In this document: positions 23,837 to 33,934 of the stretch, piece by piece
Position numbering within the stretch: the first letter of the stretch is position 1
How the letters are laid out: every line of letters begins with the position of its first letter
Source: Mucor racemosus
Lineage: Eukaryota > Mucoromycota > Mucoromycetes > Mucorales > Mucoraceae
Reading direction: 5' to 3'
Length of the DNA stretch: 64,000 bases
NCBI GenBank assembly: GCA_027405735.1
Contig: JAPEHQ010000007.1
Span: 1,451,001-1,515,000 of the forward strand
Notes under the pieces: generated by a model
What the model saw: the letters and a program-made list of their open reading frames with translations, nothing else
The model's database searches: none
Told to the model about the DNA's origin: nothing
Made by a program: the position numbers and the translations under genes

Positions 23837-24857
23837 CTCGTATTCAGATAAAAGAAAAGAATACCAGCTTAATAATCTGATATGCCTTATCATACTTATC
23901 AAACGGTGAATAATATCCTTGGAATATGAAAACAAAAAGAGGGAAACAACACACGTAGAAAAGGATTTTTAAGGTTTTACATTATTTAGCGCAATTAAAA
24001 CCCTGCTAAATTGCACATTTCAGTCAATGTAAAAATAGCATTATAGCGTATCAACCCATAAGCTAAATAAAATAGGCAATATCTGTTATCATAGAAACAT
24101 ACATTTTTCTACCAGAAAAACCGGCTGTCATATCATAGATTCATTAAAAAATTGTAAAAGCGGGCCCGTAGAGCAACACCGTAATTAAGCATACCAAGAT
24201 TGAATGACTAAGTCTATTCTTATACTATGGTATATATTTAAGTTTTAAATAAAAAAGCGGTTTTTTTTAAACTTTTCTTATATTTAACCACATACGGTTT
24301 GAAAATTCAGTTTTTGTAGCGGATATTTTTGGGACTCGTTTTATCCTTACCAACCCTCATGATTTTCATCAAAAAACAGAAAAATCGAATTTTGATACCA
24401 AAATCAACGTTTAAATATACTACATTGTGAGAGAAAATTGTAGCCATGACTAATACGCATTTTATAAAAACTTAATATTAAATGTTAAGTAATGAAATTT
24501 TGTACTTTTGGCCTAAAAAACGGTTTTTTGATTAAAGGATTTTCATGTAATATTTTGCAATAAAAATAGCTATTGTTTTTTATTGAGCAAATAGAGCGCT
24601 AAATTCTGTACATGTATACATTTTTTGTTTTTACATTTGGTAGTATAATTAACTCTAGATTTGTAAAATCAGAAAAAAAAATTTAAAAAATGTCAAAATT
24701 GATGATCTGGACAAAAATAATTTCAAAATTAATATTCCGCTTATAAGCCTTGTAAGACTTAAAATTAAGAGATTTTATAAAACTTGAGAACTTCAAGAAT
24801 TAATGATGCTGTACCCACTTAATTCAAGCTTATTACTGTAAATATTTATACATGTTA
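23837..24857 (-). repeat. Long dispersed repeat family 3, copy B (inverted, partial)
   Basis: The reverse complement is collinear with the left half of copies A and C (14754-15760 and 28188-29190), at roughly 90-95% identity to C by eye. Similarity to C continues beyond the repeat into the dynein-like fragment at 24956-25055, showing that B and C descend from one segment. Confidence 0.8.
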
Positions 24858-24955
24858 ATATTGTGTGGTAGTTTATTTGATAATAATATAGCCTTTCTTT
24901 AAAATTGTTGCGATAGAGGTGATTTACATTAAGCTTTAGTCTTACCCCTCCAACA

Positions 24956-25055
24956 TCAATCATAAACATAAACATAACCATGGCCATCACTGGGGCCTAT
25001 TGCCACCTTTTTACCCTCTTTGTCCCAAGCCAATTTATGCAATGCTTTACCAAAA
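24956..25055 (-). pseudogene. Dynein intermediate chain-like C-terminal fragment (copy B)
   Basis: The minus strand reads GKALHKLAWDKEGKKVAIG then PSDGHGYVYVYD before a stop at 24956. This resembles the last WD40 blade of cytoplasmic dynein intermediate chains (NKLxWxxxGKKVAxGxSDGxVxVYDV). An intron-like segment with a 3' splice site appears upstream (about 25068-25140). Only this short piece is recognisable. The family call is from memory of the WD-blade pattern. Confidence 0.45.
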
Positions 25056-26636
25056 TGAACTTACTTTTGACCTATAAAAATTGATTTATTATTAAAATCA
25101 ATTATTAGTAACAAGCTAATAAGTAATAATTATGGTGTACCTTTGATAGTTGCTATTGGTATACAAGACAACGTCTTTTTTTCCTCTTCTTAGCTGTTGG
25201 CCACTAATAAATAGAAACAAACACTTTTTAGAAACTAAATTGACTAACATGAGTTTATTCATTCATTTAAATCAAGTTGATACTATACTTACTTTTATAA
25301 TCACCAGTTTTTCTGCAAGCAGATATCGACTTTAGACCAAAAAAACATTGATTATAACGTAGGTAATTGAACAAAATGATTAAGTTCTGGACGCTTTTTT
25401 TGTTCGAGAAAGATATAATAACGTACCCTAACATTAAAAGTTAATAATTTATTTCCAAATAAACAATAGGAAAAACATGTACTTGTACCTGCTACTTGGT
25501 TTCAGTTTATAAAAAAAATTAGCCTTTTTGTTGTAGTTTTAAACGTAAATAAAAGAGCTGAGGAAAGAATAGGGAAGAAAAAAGATTTTCTGTTTTGCAA
25601 ACAGAAATTTACAAAGGCATACATACTTTTAGTGTTACCAAACAGGTTGTTGTCGTTGTTCCCATTTGGTCTCCAAAAGAAGAACATGGGCAGAACCCAT
25701 TCAAACTCCAAATTTCAAATTGATATATCTCGTCAATAAGGCAATTCTGTTGAGTCACAGTAATTCAAATCTGCTTTAAACCATTCAAATTATCTTCGCT
25801 ATTAATTATATTATGATTGATATACTTTAATAAATTGACTAAAAAACCTTGATCTCATTGCTCTGCTCATCTGGACTGCCTGGTCTGTACAAAATTTTCT
25901 ATTCTGCCCATCTGTGCAGATTATTATGCCCATCGAAAGCATAGTTCGGCTGTAGCGCAAGATTTTTTTGTAGCGATACCTGGTGGCTCAAGTGTAATTT
26001 AGGCATTTAAGTATCAAAAAACGTATTCTCGAATCAATGATTTATCAAGACTTTGTAAATTAAAATCAACGTAAAAAGTACCGTTTATTAGAATGAATTA
26101 AATATGGGTTCATATAGTTATTGGAATTGTGTGATAAGATCTAACGGACAGGGATCTATTAGATGTGACAATATATAATAGATATTATTATTAATGTATA
26201 TGGATATAACATGTTATGTTTCAGTGGTAATATTGCTATAAGTTATGTTTCACTATTAGTTCCTGGGTAACAGGAACCAGTTACTGGATAGATAAAATCT
26301 GCTAGATTTGTCGGAGATCTTCTATATAACGAATGTTGTAATTCTGATAGATTAATTAACATGAAGTTGGTTAATAATTGCCATAACGGATAATAAACGC
26401 AATGTCATTTATTAAATGGGCAAATGTAAATGTATAAAGCAAAGTTTACTTTTGAATCAAAGTAATAATTATTCTGATTAAAATTAATAGGCTCAAAAAT
26501 CATAGTTAAGTGCAATCATTGCTATTAAATTGCATAATTTGATAAGCAGTGTCGTATATTTTCAGGATTGATAAATAATACTTAAAAAAGAATACAATTA
26601 TAAAAGAATAAGTAATGAATCAGTTCTTCAACTGTA
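25056..26636. other. Non-coding region
   Basis: No gene recognised. Part of the left end may be decayed exon/intron sequence upstream of the dynein-like fragment. At 25880-25960 words such as TCTGCCCATCTGTGCAG and TTATGCCCATCG echo the right-end repeats of family 3. Confidence 0.4.
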
Positions 26637-27084
26637 TAATAATAAAAACAAGATATCGTTTATTTAGTTATAAAAGTATGGCCTTTTATATTGATTTGAA
26701 ATTGAGATCCTGAGATGTAATTTAAGGCACTATTGAACCATTAGATCTGTCTGATAGTAATCTATGGGTTGAGATGAATCAATCATAATTTAACCGTTCT
26801 TGCAGAGCTTGTGAGTTGTCTTGTTTCAATGCTGCGTTAAATGTGTTTGGATGTTGATTTGATAGCTACTTGATTGATTAACCCCTGGGATGAAATAGTA
26901 TAGTGTCATAATTGAGGTCCGAGCGTTCTTGGTAATTACTGAATTAAACGTGGTACGCGAGGAGTTTCTTTTATCCAATATCAAGACTTCCGCTTCAATA
27001 CATGTTGTAGTGAATAGATTGTAAGATGTATTGATACTGCAGAAGGTGATAACGTATGATCCTAGTAGGTGGAATACAACAAGC
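26637..27084 (+). repeat. 450-bp dispersed repeat family 2, copy 2
   Basis: Direct repeat of 12384-12834, including the block GATTGATTAACCCCTGGGAT and the right end ATACAACAAGC. Similarity extends about 30 bases further left than in copy 1 and matches the inverted fragment at 17541-17626. No gene follows its right end here, unlike copy 1. Confidence 0.75.
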
Positions 27085-27989
27085 AGAAAATTTTTGAAGT
27101 ATTTTTTTTTTGGCAATGCTACAGATCATCGTTCAATATGACCGAATACTAATGAATCAGAAGAGAAAATACAACTGGTTAAAAACTGATACCTAATTTA
27201 CATCGAGGTCAAGATTGATAAAAGGTGCATGCATTGTGTAGTGGAAATTGCAACATTTTGATGGATAGAAATTACAGAACCAAGATGTTGTGTTTGCCTT
27301 AGGATTTTTAAAAGGGTTTAAAAGCAAACTTTATCAAACTTACTTAGATGTTATATACTCACCATATGCTATTAATATCTTGTTTTTTTATTTAATTGCT
27401 GTACTTTTAAACATCAAGCTTTTCATAGTTTATAACAATGACAATGGGATGTTTCTAATTTTAGATTAACATTTATCATAAGGCAGGATGGTGATACGTT
27501 TGGTACTGCTTGTTATATCAAAAGATACTAATATAAAAATATTCTGCTAAAAGATACATTTTATTAATTCATTGATGCTTCGTATTTATATGTTTTCTAA
27601 ATGGTTATATGATTATCAATATTATTAATGAATTGCCGGGTATTGAGGTACTTGATATGATTTGGGAACAAATCATATACAATGGAATTTGTGGAATTGG
27701 GAATCTGTGATTGTATTATTTGAATAAGATGTAGGATTGCTTATGTTTCATTGCTACGGATTGTTCCTGAATGTTCCTGATAGTCGCTGTTAATGCTAGT
27801 GGTTATGTATGACATTTAGTATGAGTTACTAAATGTCATGCCATGTTGGATTTCAATAGTTGTTCCTGGATTTCTACATCTGGGTAAACTTATGATATAT
27901 CACTGCTGTAGATAGAACCGGTCAACCTAATTTATGGAATTAGAATGCAAATACCGAGGAATCATTTGTAAATTACTGAAGTTGGTTCT
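27085..27989. other. Non-coding region with a perfect small palindrome
   Basis: No gene recognised. At 27809-27839 a 13-bp perfect inverted repeat (ATGACATTTAGTA / TACTAAATGTCAT) surrounds a 5-base loop. Just upstream GTTCCTGA is directly repeated (27764-27781). Confidence 0.5.
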
Positions 27990-28110
27990 GGTAAAGTATT
28001 GAATAGATTGGCTTGGCACTTGGCACAAAGAGGGTAAAAAGGTGGCAATAGATTCCAGTGATGGCCATGTTTACGTTTATGATGTTAAAGGCGGTAAGAC
28101 TAAAACTTAA
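27990..28110 (+). pseudogene. Dynein intermediate chain-like C-terminal fragment (copy C)
   Basis: Contains HKEGKKVAIDSSDGHVYVYDV followed by a stop at 28110, the counterpart of 24956-25055 in opposite orientation. A small duplication around TTGGCACTTGGCAC shifts the frame just upstream, so the fragment is dead. It precedes repeat copy C directly, as in copy B. Confidence 0.45.
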
Positions 28111-28187
28111 TATAAATCACCTCTAGCGCATTAATTATCACGTAAGACTATATTATTATCAAATAAACTACCACACAGTATTAAAAT

Positions 28188-30118
28188 GTATAAATATTTA
28201 CAGTAATAAGCTTGAATCAAATGGGTACAGCATCATTAATTCTTGAAAAAGTTCTCAAGTATTATAAAATCTCTTATTTTTAAGTCTTACAAGGCTTATA
28301 AGCGGAATATTAATTTTGAAATTATTTTTGTCCAGATCATCAATTTTGACATTTTTTAAATTTTTTTTTCTGATTTTACAAATCTAGAGTTAATTATACT
28401 ACCAAATGTAAAAACAAAAAAATATATACATGTACAGAATTTAGCGCTCTATTTACTCAATAAAAAACAATAACTATTTTTATTGCGAAATATTACATAA
28501 AAATCCTTTAATCAAAAACCCGTTTTTAGGCCAAAAGTACAAAATTCCATTACTTAACATTTAATATTAAGCTTTTATAAAATGCGTATTAGTCATGGCT
28601 ACAATTTTCTCTCACAATGTAGTATATTTAAACGTTGATTTTGGTATCAAAATTCGATTTTTCTGTTTTTTGATGAAAATCATGAGGGTTGGTAAGGATA
28701 AAATGAGCCCCGAAAATGTTCGCTACAAAAACTGAATTTTCAGACCGTATGTGGTTAAATATAAGAAAAGTTTAAAAAAAACCGCTTTTTTATTTAAAAC
28801 TTAAATATATACCATAGTATAAGAGATTTAGTCATTCAATCTTGCTATGCTTAATTACAGCGTTGCTCTACGGGTCCGCTTTTGCAATTTTTTAATGAAT
28901 GTATTATGATATGAAAGACGGTTTTTCTGGTAGAAAAATGTATGTTTCTATGATACCATATATTGCCTATTTTGTTTATTAGTTTATGGTTTACTGTATG
29001 CGCTGTGATGCTGCTTTTACATTGGCTGAAATGTGCAATTTAGCAGGGTTTTAATTGCGCTAAATAATGTAAAGCCTTGAAAATCCTTTTCTACGTGTGT
29101 TGTTTCACCCTTTGTGTTTTATATTGCAAGGATATATTCACCGTTCGATGAGGCATATCAGACTATCAAGCTAAAATTCTTTTCTTTTATTTGAATACGC
29201 ATGATACCATAAGGGTCTAATATTTTTAATACAGGTAGCAGCCTGTATTAGAGACTAATATTTTCATTTAACCGCATTCTGCTAAGATCAAATATCATTA
29301 TTTACTACTGTATTGTTGGACGTATTTCTTGATTACCAGATCAAATCGAAGGCAATGTTATTTACATCTACTAAATGAAAATCTAGAATTGGCTACAAAC
29401 TCACGAAATTTTCCAGAAAAGTGATGAAATTTCAAATGATATAGAAACAAAAAAAAAGAATAACCTAATGTTTTGTCTAATAGCCATAGTTTTGATCGTA
29501 GCTACTGTATACTTGAAAACAAATATCTTTATAGCTGACAATCGTAAACTAAAATAGTAAGTTTAAAGGTTAATTTATTTAAATTTTATGTGTGATAAAG
29601 TAACATCTATAATATTATATTTGGCTTGCATATAAATTTAAGCATTAAGTATTATACAAGTTTATGCTCGAGAAAAACCATTGTTACTGTAAACATTATA
29701 GTTATAAACATATTTACAAATGATGATAATCGTAAATATATTGGTTCTTGCATGTATTGCTCTACATCAACAACGTATTGAATTGTATTATTGTCTGTAT
29801 AATCTATATTAATAAGAGCAGATGCAATTTAAAAAACCAATCCAGTAAAAAATGAAATGTAATTTTGAGAGCGGCACGATGCTTATGTGCAAACCAATTT
29901 GTGCCCATACAATCAGCTCATTATGCTCGTAGTCAGATTTTATTATTATGTACAGATAAGGATAATGATATGCTTATGCGCAATTCTACTATTATACACA
30001 CATGGAATTAATATTATGCATATGGACAGAATCTATAATTCTGCACATACAGGCTTAGCGTTGTGCTCGTGAGCAGTTTCTTTTGTTGTGCCCATGTGCG
30101 TCAATCTTGTTAACTTTT
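28188..30118 (+). repeat. Long dispersed repeat family 3, copy C
   Basis: The most complete uninterrupted copy, about 1.93 kb. It lacks both insertions of copy A and so serves as their empty-site reference. The right end (29875-30110) holds ATGCNCATG-type words. No protein domain is encoded. Confidence 0.8.
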
Positions 30119-30226
30119 TAGCCATATTCAGTGGGCACAACAGCTCAGGCTATACTGTGCAGCTCACCTGGGCACAACGAGATCATCTCATGAAGCACAG
30201 GTCGGCCGTAGTGTTGCCTTGAATTG

Positions 30227-30950
30227 TCAGCAAGAAATTGTAGGACGTTGCTCAATCAGCTTTCTTGTCCAATCAGCCATGCCAGTTGACATCTTAGGCT
30301 TAATGATGCGTTTCCGATTTAACTCAACGTTAATGAATCTTGATTCCAAGGCATCCTCAAATTGAGTAAGATAAGCATCTATACTTTAGAAAATAAATTT
30401 TTTTGTATTAAATTTATGGCCTTCCCATTGCATAAATAGAGTATCAGCGGGAACCATAGTTAATTCACTATTTGTAACATGATTATTATTAGTTACGTTT
30501 CCAAATAATAAATCATAATTGTCTTTTGCCAATCTTAATTGACGTTGCAAAAAACTTGCTTGAGTAGCAATATCGCTTTTCAAAGGGTGTTGAATCGAAA
30601 GAGTAGTAGCTTTAAAAAATTTAGCCCTAAGAAGCTGGATTTCTTTCAACATGCGCGTTTGATGTTCTTTTCCCAAAGAAGAGCACTCATCAACCTTGGG
30701 TTATAAACCCAATTTACTATCATTTATGATTGTGTCATTATCATAGTGATGAGGAGGAGTGTCCTCGCTCAATTCCCTAGTAATTCGAGCGTCTTCGCTC
30801 CAAGTATCACCTTTAACGTGCAGAGCATCATCATTGCTCAATGCATTGTTACCACTTTGTCCCGAAGACAGAGATAGTTCCATACCAAGATTTATATCCG
30901 AAGATATAGATTAATTAATGGTAGTTGATTGTTTGATGTTGTTGTCCATG
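30227..30950 (-). pseudogene. Retrotransposon gag-like remnant
   Basis: The minus strand gives an almost continuous frame from MDNNIKQSTTIN at 30950 to a TGA at 30227. It is interrupted by stops after N12, after SKLGL near 30701 and after KKFIF near 30386. The middle part (RAKFFKATTLSIQHPL, LQRQLRLAKDNYD) and FMQWEGHKFNTKKFIF then AYLTQFEDALESRF resemble the gag region of Ty3/gypsy-like elements in Mucoromycota as I remember it. No protease, reverse transcriptase or integrase follows. It is a dead 5' fragment. Confidence 0.5.
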
Positions 30951-31339
30951 TTTAAAATAAAATAAATAAAATAAATAAGATGAATTTGTGTCATAAAAGT
31001 TTTTATGAAGATTAAAGAAATGGAATTTTAAAATGGTCTATATAAATAATATTCCCAGAATATTACACCTTTATCAATAACACATCCTTTGGATGTATTT
31101 ATACACATCATTACATTAAATTCCGGAAGATTTTTAAATGAATTTCGAATGTTTTCGACCAATAATGTGTCGGATTACGTCAAATTTGTAAAGATGATGT
31201 ACCTTTTCTCTATGGGTTATTACTCTTTCCAAAAATATAAGGGGTAATACTCGAATATTGGCGCAATTGGCCTAATATTGACCAAAATTGACCTAAAATC
31301 GATTGTAAAAATTAAGCATCTAAATTAAAATGTTGATTT
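30951..31339. other. Non-coding spacer
   Basis: AT-rich, beginning with AAATAAAATAAATAA runs upstream of the gag-like remnant. GGCCTAATATTGACC and related words occur near 31270. No gene seen. Confidence 0.4.
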
Positions 31340-32505
31340 TTTGTTTTCACAAGGTAGGTCCAGCGGACCGCTACTCTGCATTTTTTGTTTCGGCAAAAAA
31401 TATTGATTTTTCGTCGAGATAATCAGAATAATAGCTTATATTACCGCTTAACTCTATGGTAACTGGGTTTAAAAATCGATTTAATAATAACAAATCCACC
31501 AGAAAATGATCAAAAAAACAAAATCATTTTGTAGCTCATGAACTGTAAAGTAAGCAAACCTAGTGTACTAAATAATTTTTGTACAGCCTAAAACTCTGCA
31601 TCCATCCAAACAAAATTCAAACAAATGTTTCATATTAAATTTTGCGTAAAATGCAATTGAAATTTTGAAGGTTTTTTGAGGATACACATTAATTTTGATA
31701 AACATATTTAACATATAAGTAATTGACATGATGCACAAAAAAATTATCTATCGATCGAGCTATTGCTGAACCTTTTAGCTGCATTTGTTGTAGAGAGAAC
31801 AAGATTTTTGTCCAAATTTTTTTCTGTTTCAGAATTTGGGATGAGGGTATACAAGGGGAAAATTGAGGTTAGAGATGAGGGTGTCTCTATGTACACATTT
31901 TTAAGGATATCTCCACGAAAAATCAATATTTTGAAAAACTCTAAATTGGGTCCAAGAGAGATTAACGAGCTTAATGACATGAGTACAAAAAAAATGTTGC
32001 TTAATTTAATCAATATTTTGAAACTTACTATAGAAATGCCAAAAAAAAAAAAGAAAAAAAAAGTAAAAGTGCTCAGAATATTTTTATATTAAAATATGTT
32101 ATAGAACGCTTTGAAACAAGTAACTTTTATTATTAAAAAGTGTTAGTACGGCTTAATTTTTTCTAGAGGTATGAAGGCTCAAAGTTTTTAATCCATTAAC
32201 AGTGAAATACGCGTAAACATCTGAAACATTAGCACTGAAAAGGTTATATCAACTGCAAAAAAATAGGATATTTCCGGATACTTGTTTTTGGATTAAAGTT
32301 GAACATCTCAGGTACCTTGGCATATAATTTTTCCTTAGTATTCTTTAGTGAAAATAAAATTGAGCAGGGATGAAAAATCGGACCCAGTTTTTAAGGAAAA
32401 AACTGTGCTTGTGAAATTTTCGTGAGATATAAAATGGTCTTAAGAATATGTGGCATTATGCGACCAATTCATATTTATTTAGCATTGTCTAAGACACATT
32501 GTTAA
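31340..32505 (+). repeat. Dispersed non-coding repeat family 1, copy F
   Basis: The best reference copy of family 1. It is inverted relative to 11175-12345, and its right half is shared with 55248-55790. It carries the core GGGATGAGGGTATACAAGG near 31838 followed by ATATCTCCACGAAAAATCA near 31907. The 109-codon open frame across it is not matched in the other copies and is not a gene. Confidence 0.75.
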
Positions 32506-33100
32506 AGCTTTTTAGTGTTGGTACCTGTTAAAATTTCATTAGCAACCGGTTACTTTGAGTGAGTCAAATCAAACACTCATCTGAGAGATATGTAGAGTCT
32601 CTTCAACAAAATATATTCAATGATATTTTTATTTAATATGAAATTTAATACCCATAAAAAAGTGCTTTCAATTGTTTTATTTGATTTATTTTGTAGATCT
32701 ATATTATATGCCTTATAGTCGCTGATTTCATACTAAAAAAAGGGCAAATGCACCTTTGATCAAAATATAGGTGAGAATTGAAATAGGTCACTCAAACCTA
32801 AGTGTTTGATGTCCTGACAATTATCATCAATTTCAAAAACGAAAATAAATAAATAAAACAAGTAGATATTGTAGTTGTGAGTTCTGATATATTTGTTCAG
32901 TTGAGCCTGCTCTATGTAAGATGACAAATATTGCATTGAAAATATTTATAAAACCACTGTATTTTTTGGCCTCTTTAGCTATGTTTATATATTTCCATCT
33001 TAACGGAATTCATTCGAGAAATGTACTAAATAAAATATAAATCTAGTTATAAACAGCTATACAACTCTTTCTTGTTTCTGATTCAGATATTTTGTGAATT
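32506..33100. promoter_or_regulatory. Upstream region of the secreted-protein gene
   Basis: No gene. The last 100 bases hold AAATAAAATATAAATC (a possible TATA region near 33030) and a pyrimidine-rich leader CTCTTTCTTGTTTC ending about 20 bases before the ATG. The assignment as promoter is positional. Confidence 0.35.
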
Positions 33101-33808
33101 ATGGTCAAGTTATTTATTATTTGGTGCCTGATTTCAATTGCATTTTTCTATATTGTATCTGCTGCTCCTACTAATCAAAAAAAGGTGCAAAAGCATGCAG
33201 AAACTCGCGCAGAAGTAATTGACAGTATCATGATTACATTGGCCAAGGAAACAAGTAATACAAAAGGAGCTACTGTTACAAATGAATTGGGAGCAATTTT
33301 CAAGTTTATTGCTAGTAATCATCCAGCCGCTATCAACGCTGTTAATGCTATTGTTCAAATGTCTCGAGACCCCAAAGCCAAAGTTGATGCAAATTTGGGA
33401 CAAACCATCTTTGGAAAGTACCCTGAATATAAAGCTGCAGCTAAACAATTAGATGACTTGGTCAAATCTTCTGCTTCAAGCAAAACAGTTGCCGCATTTA
33501 TTCCAATGATGTTGGCACAACCAGAGCAAAAGAGGCTAGGTGATGCTCTAAAGTATGTCAAGGAAGCCACAAAAGATAAAAATGCTAAGCCCGCTGATGT
33601 TGCAAATTCATTATACAAACAACAATTGAAGCAATCTTTAAACTTTGTTACCAAAGCAAATACGAAATGGGTAGTTGATGGATCGATCGCTGCCATGTTG
33701 GCTGCAAGTGGTGGAGATATGACTGACCCATCTAAATTTAATGATAATTTAACCAAAAGCCATAATTTTTATCTTAAAGATACAAATGATATGGTCATTA
33801 TTCTTTAA
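33101..33808 (+). CDS. Secreted protein of unknown family, single exon
   Basis: 235 residues. The first about 21 form a clear signal peptide (MVKLFIIWCLISIAFFYIVSA, cleavage likely before APT). The mature part is helical-looking, rich in Ala, Lys and Asn, with hydrophobic seams (IFKFIASNHPAAINAVNAIV, AAFIPMMLAQPEQKRLGDAL). It contains no Cys, so no disulfides. No membrane anchor or retention signal follows. It has no intron, unlike most neighbours, and codon use is ordinary. It lies between repeat copy F and the 3' end of the kinesin gene. I do not recognise a family; a small secreted, possibly host- or wall-interacting protein is a guess. Confidence 0.8.
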   Translation: MVKLFIIWCLISIAFFYIVSAAPTNQKKVQKHAETRAEVIDSIMITLAKETSNTKGATVTNELGAIFKFIASNHPAAINAVNAIVQMSRDPKAKVDANLGQTIFGKYPEYKAAAKQLDDLVKSSASSKTVAAFIPMMLAQPEQKRLGDALKYVKEATKDKNAKPADVANSLYKQQLKQSLNFVTKANTKWVVDGSIAAMLAASGGDMTDPSKFNDNLTKSHNFYLKDTNDMVIIL

Positions 33809-33934
33809 TAAACAGAATTTTATTTATTTTTACGTGTATATTTTTGATATTTGCTGGTATGTGTAATAAGAAGATAAAAAGGAAAAAAAAAAGAAGGCTA
33901 TATATAACAATATGATAGATAATTTAATTTATAT

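Noticed and set aside
31763..32092. 109-codon open frame in repeat copy F
   Set aside because: It lies in a non-coding repeat; the matching part of copy E is not open in the same way, and the end is poly-Lys from an A tract.
33134..33756. Antisense open frames across the secreted-protein gene
   Set aside because: Shadows of the sense frame, which has a clear signal peptide and coherent composition.
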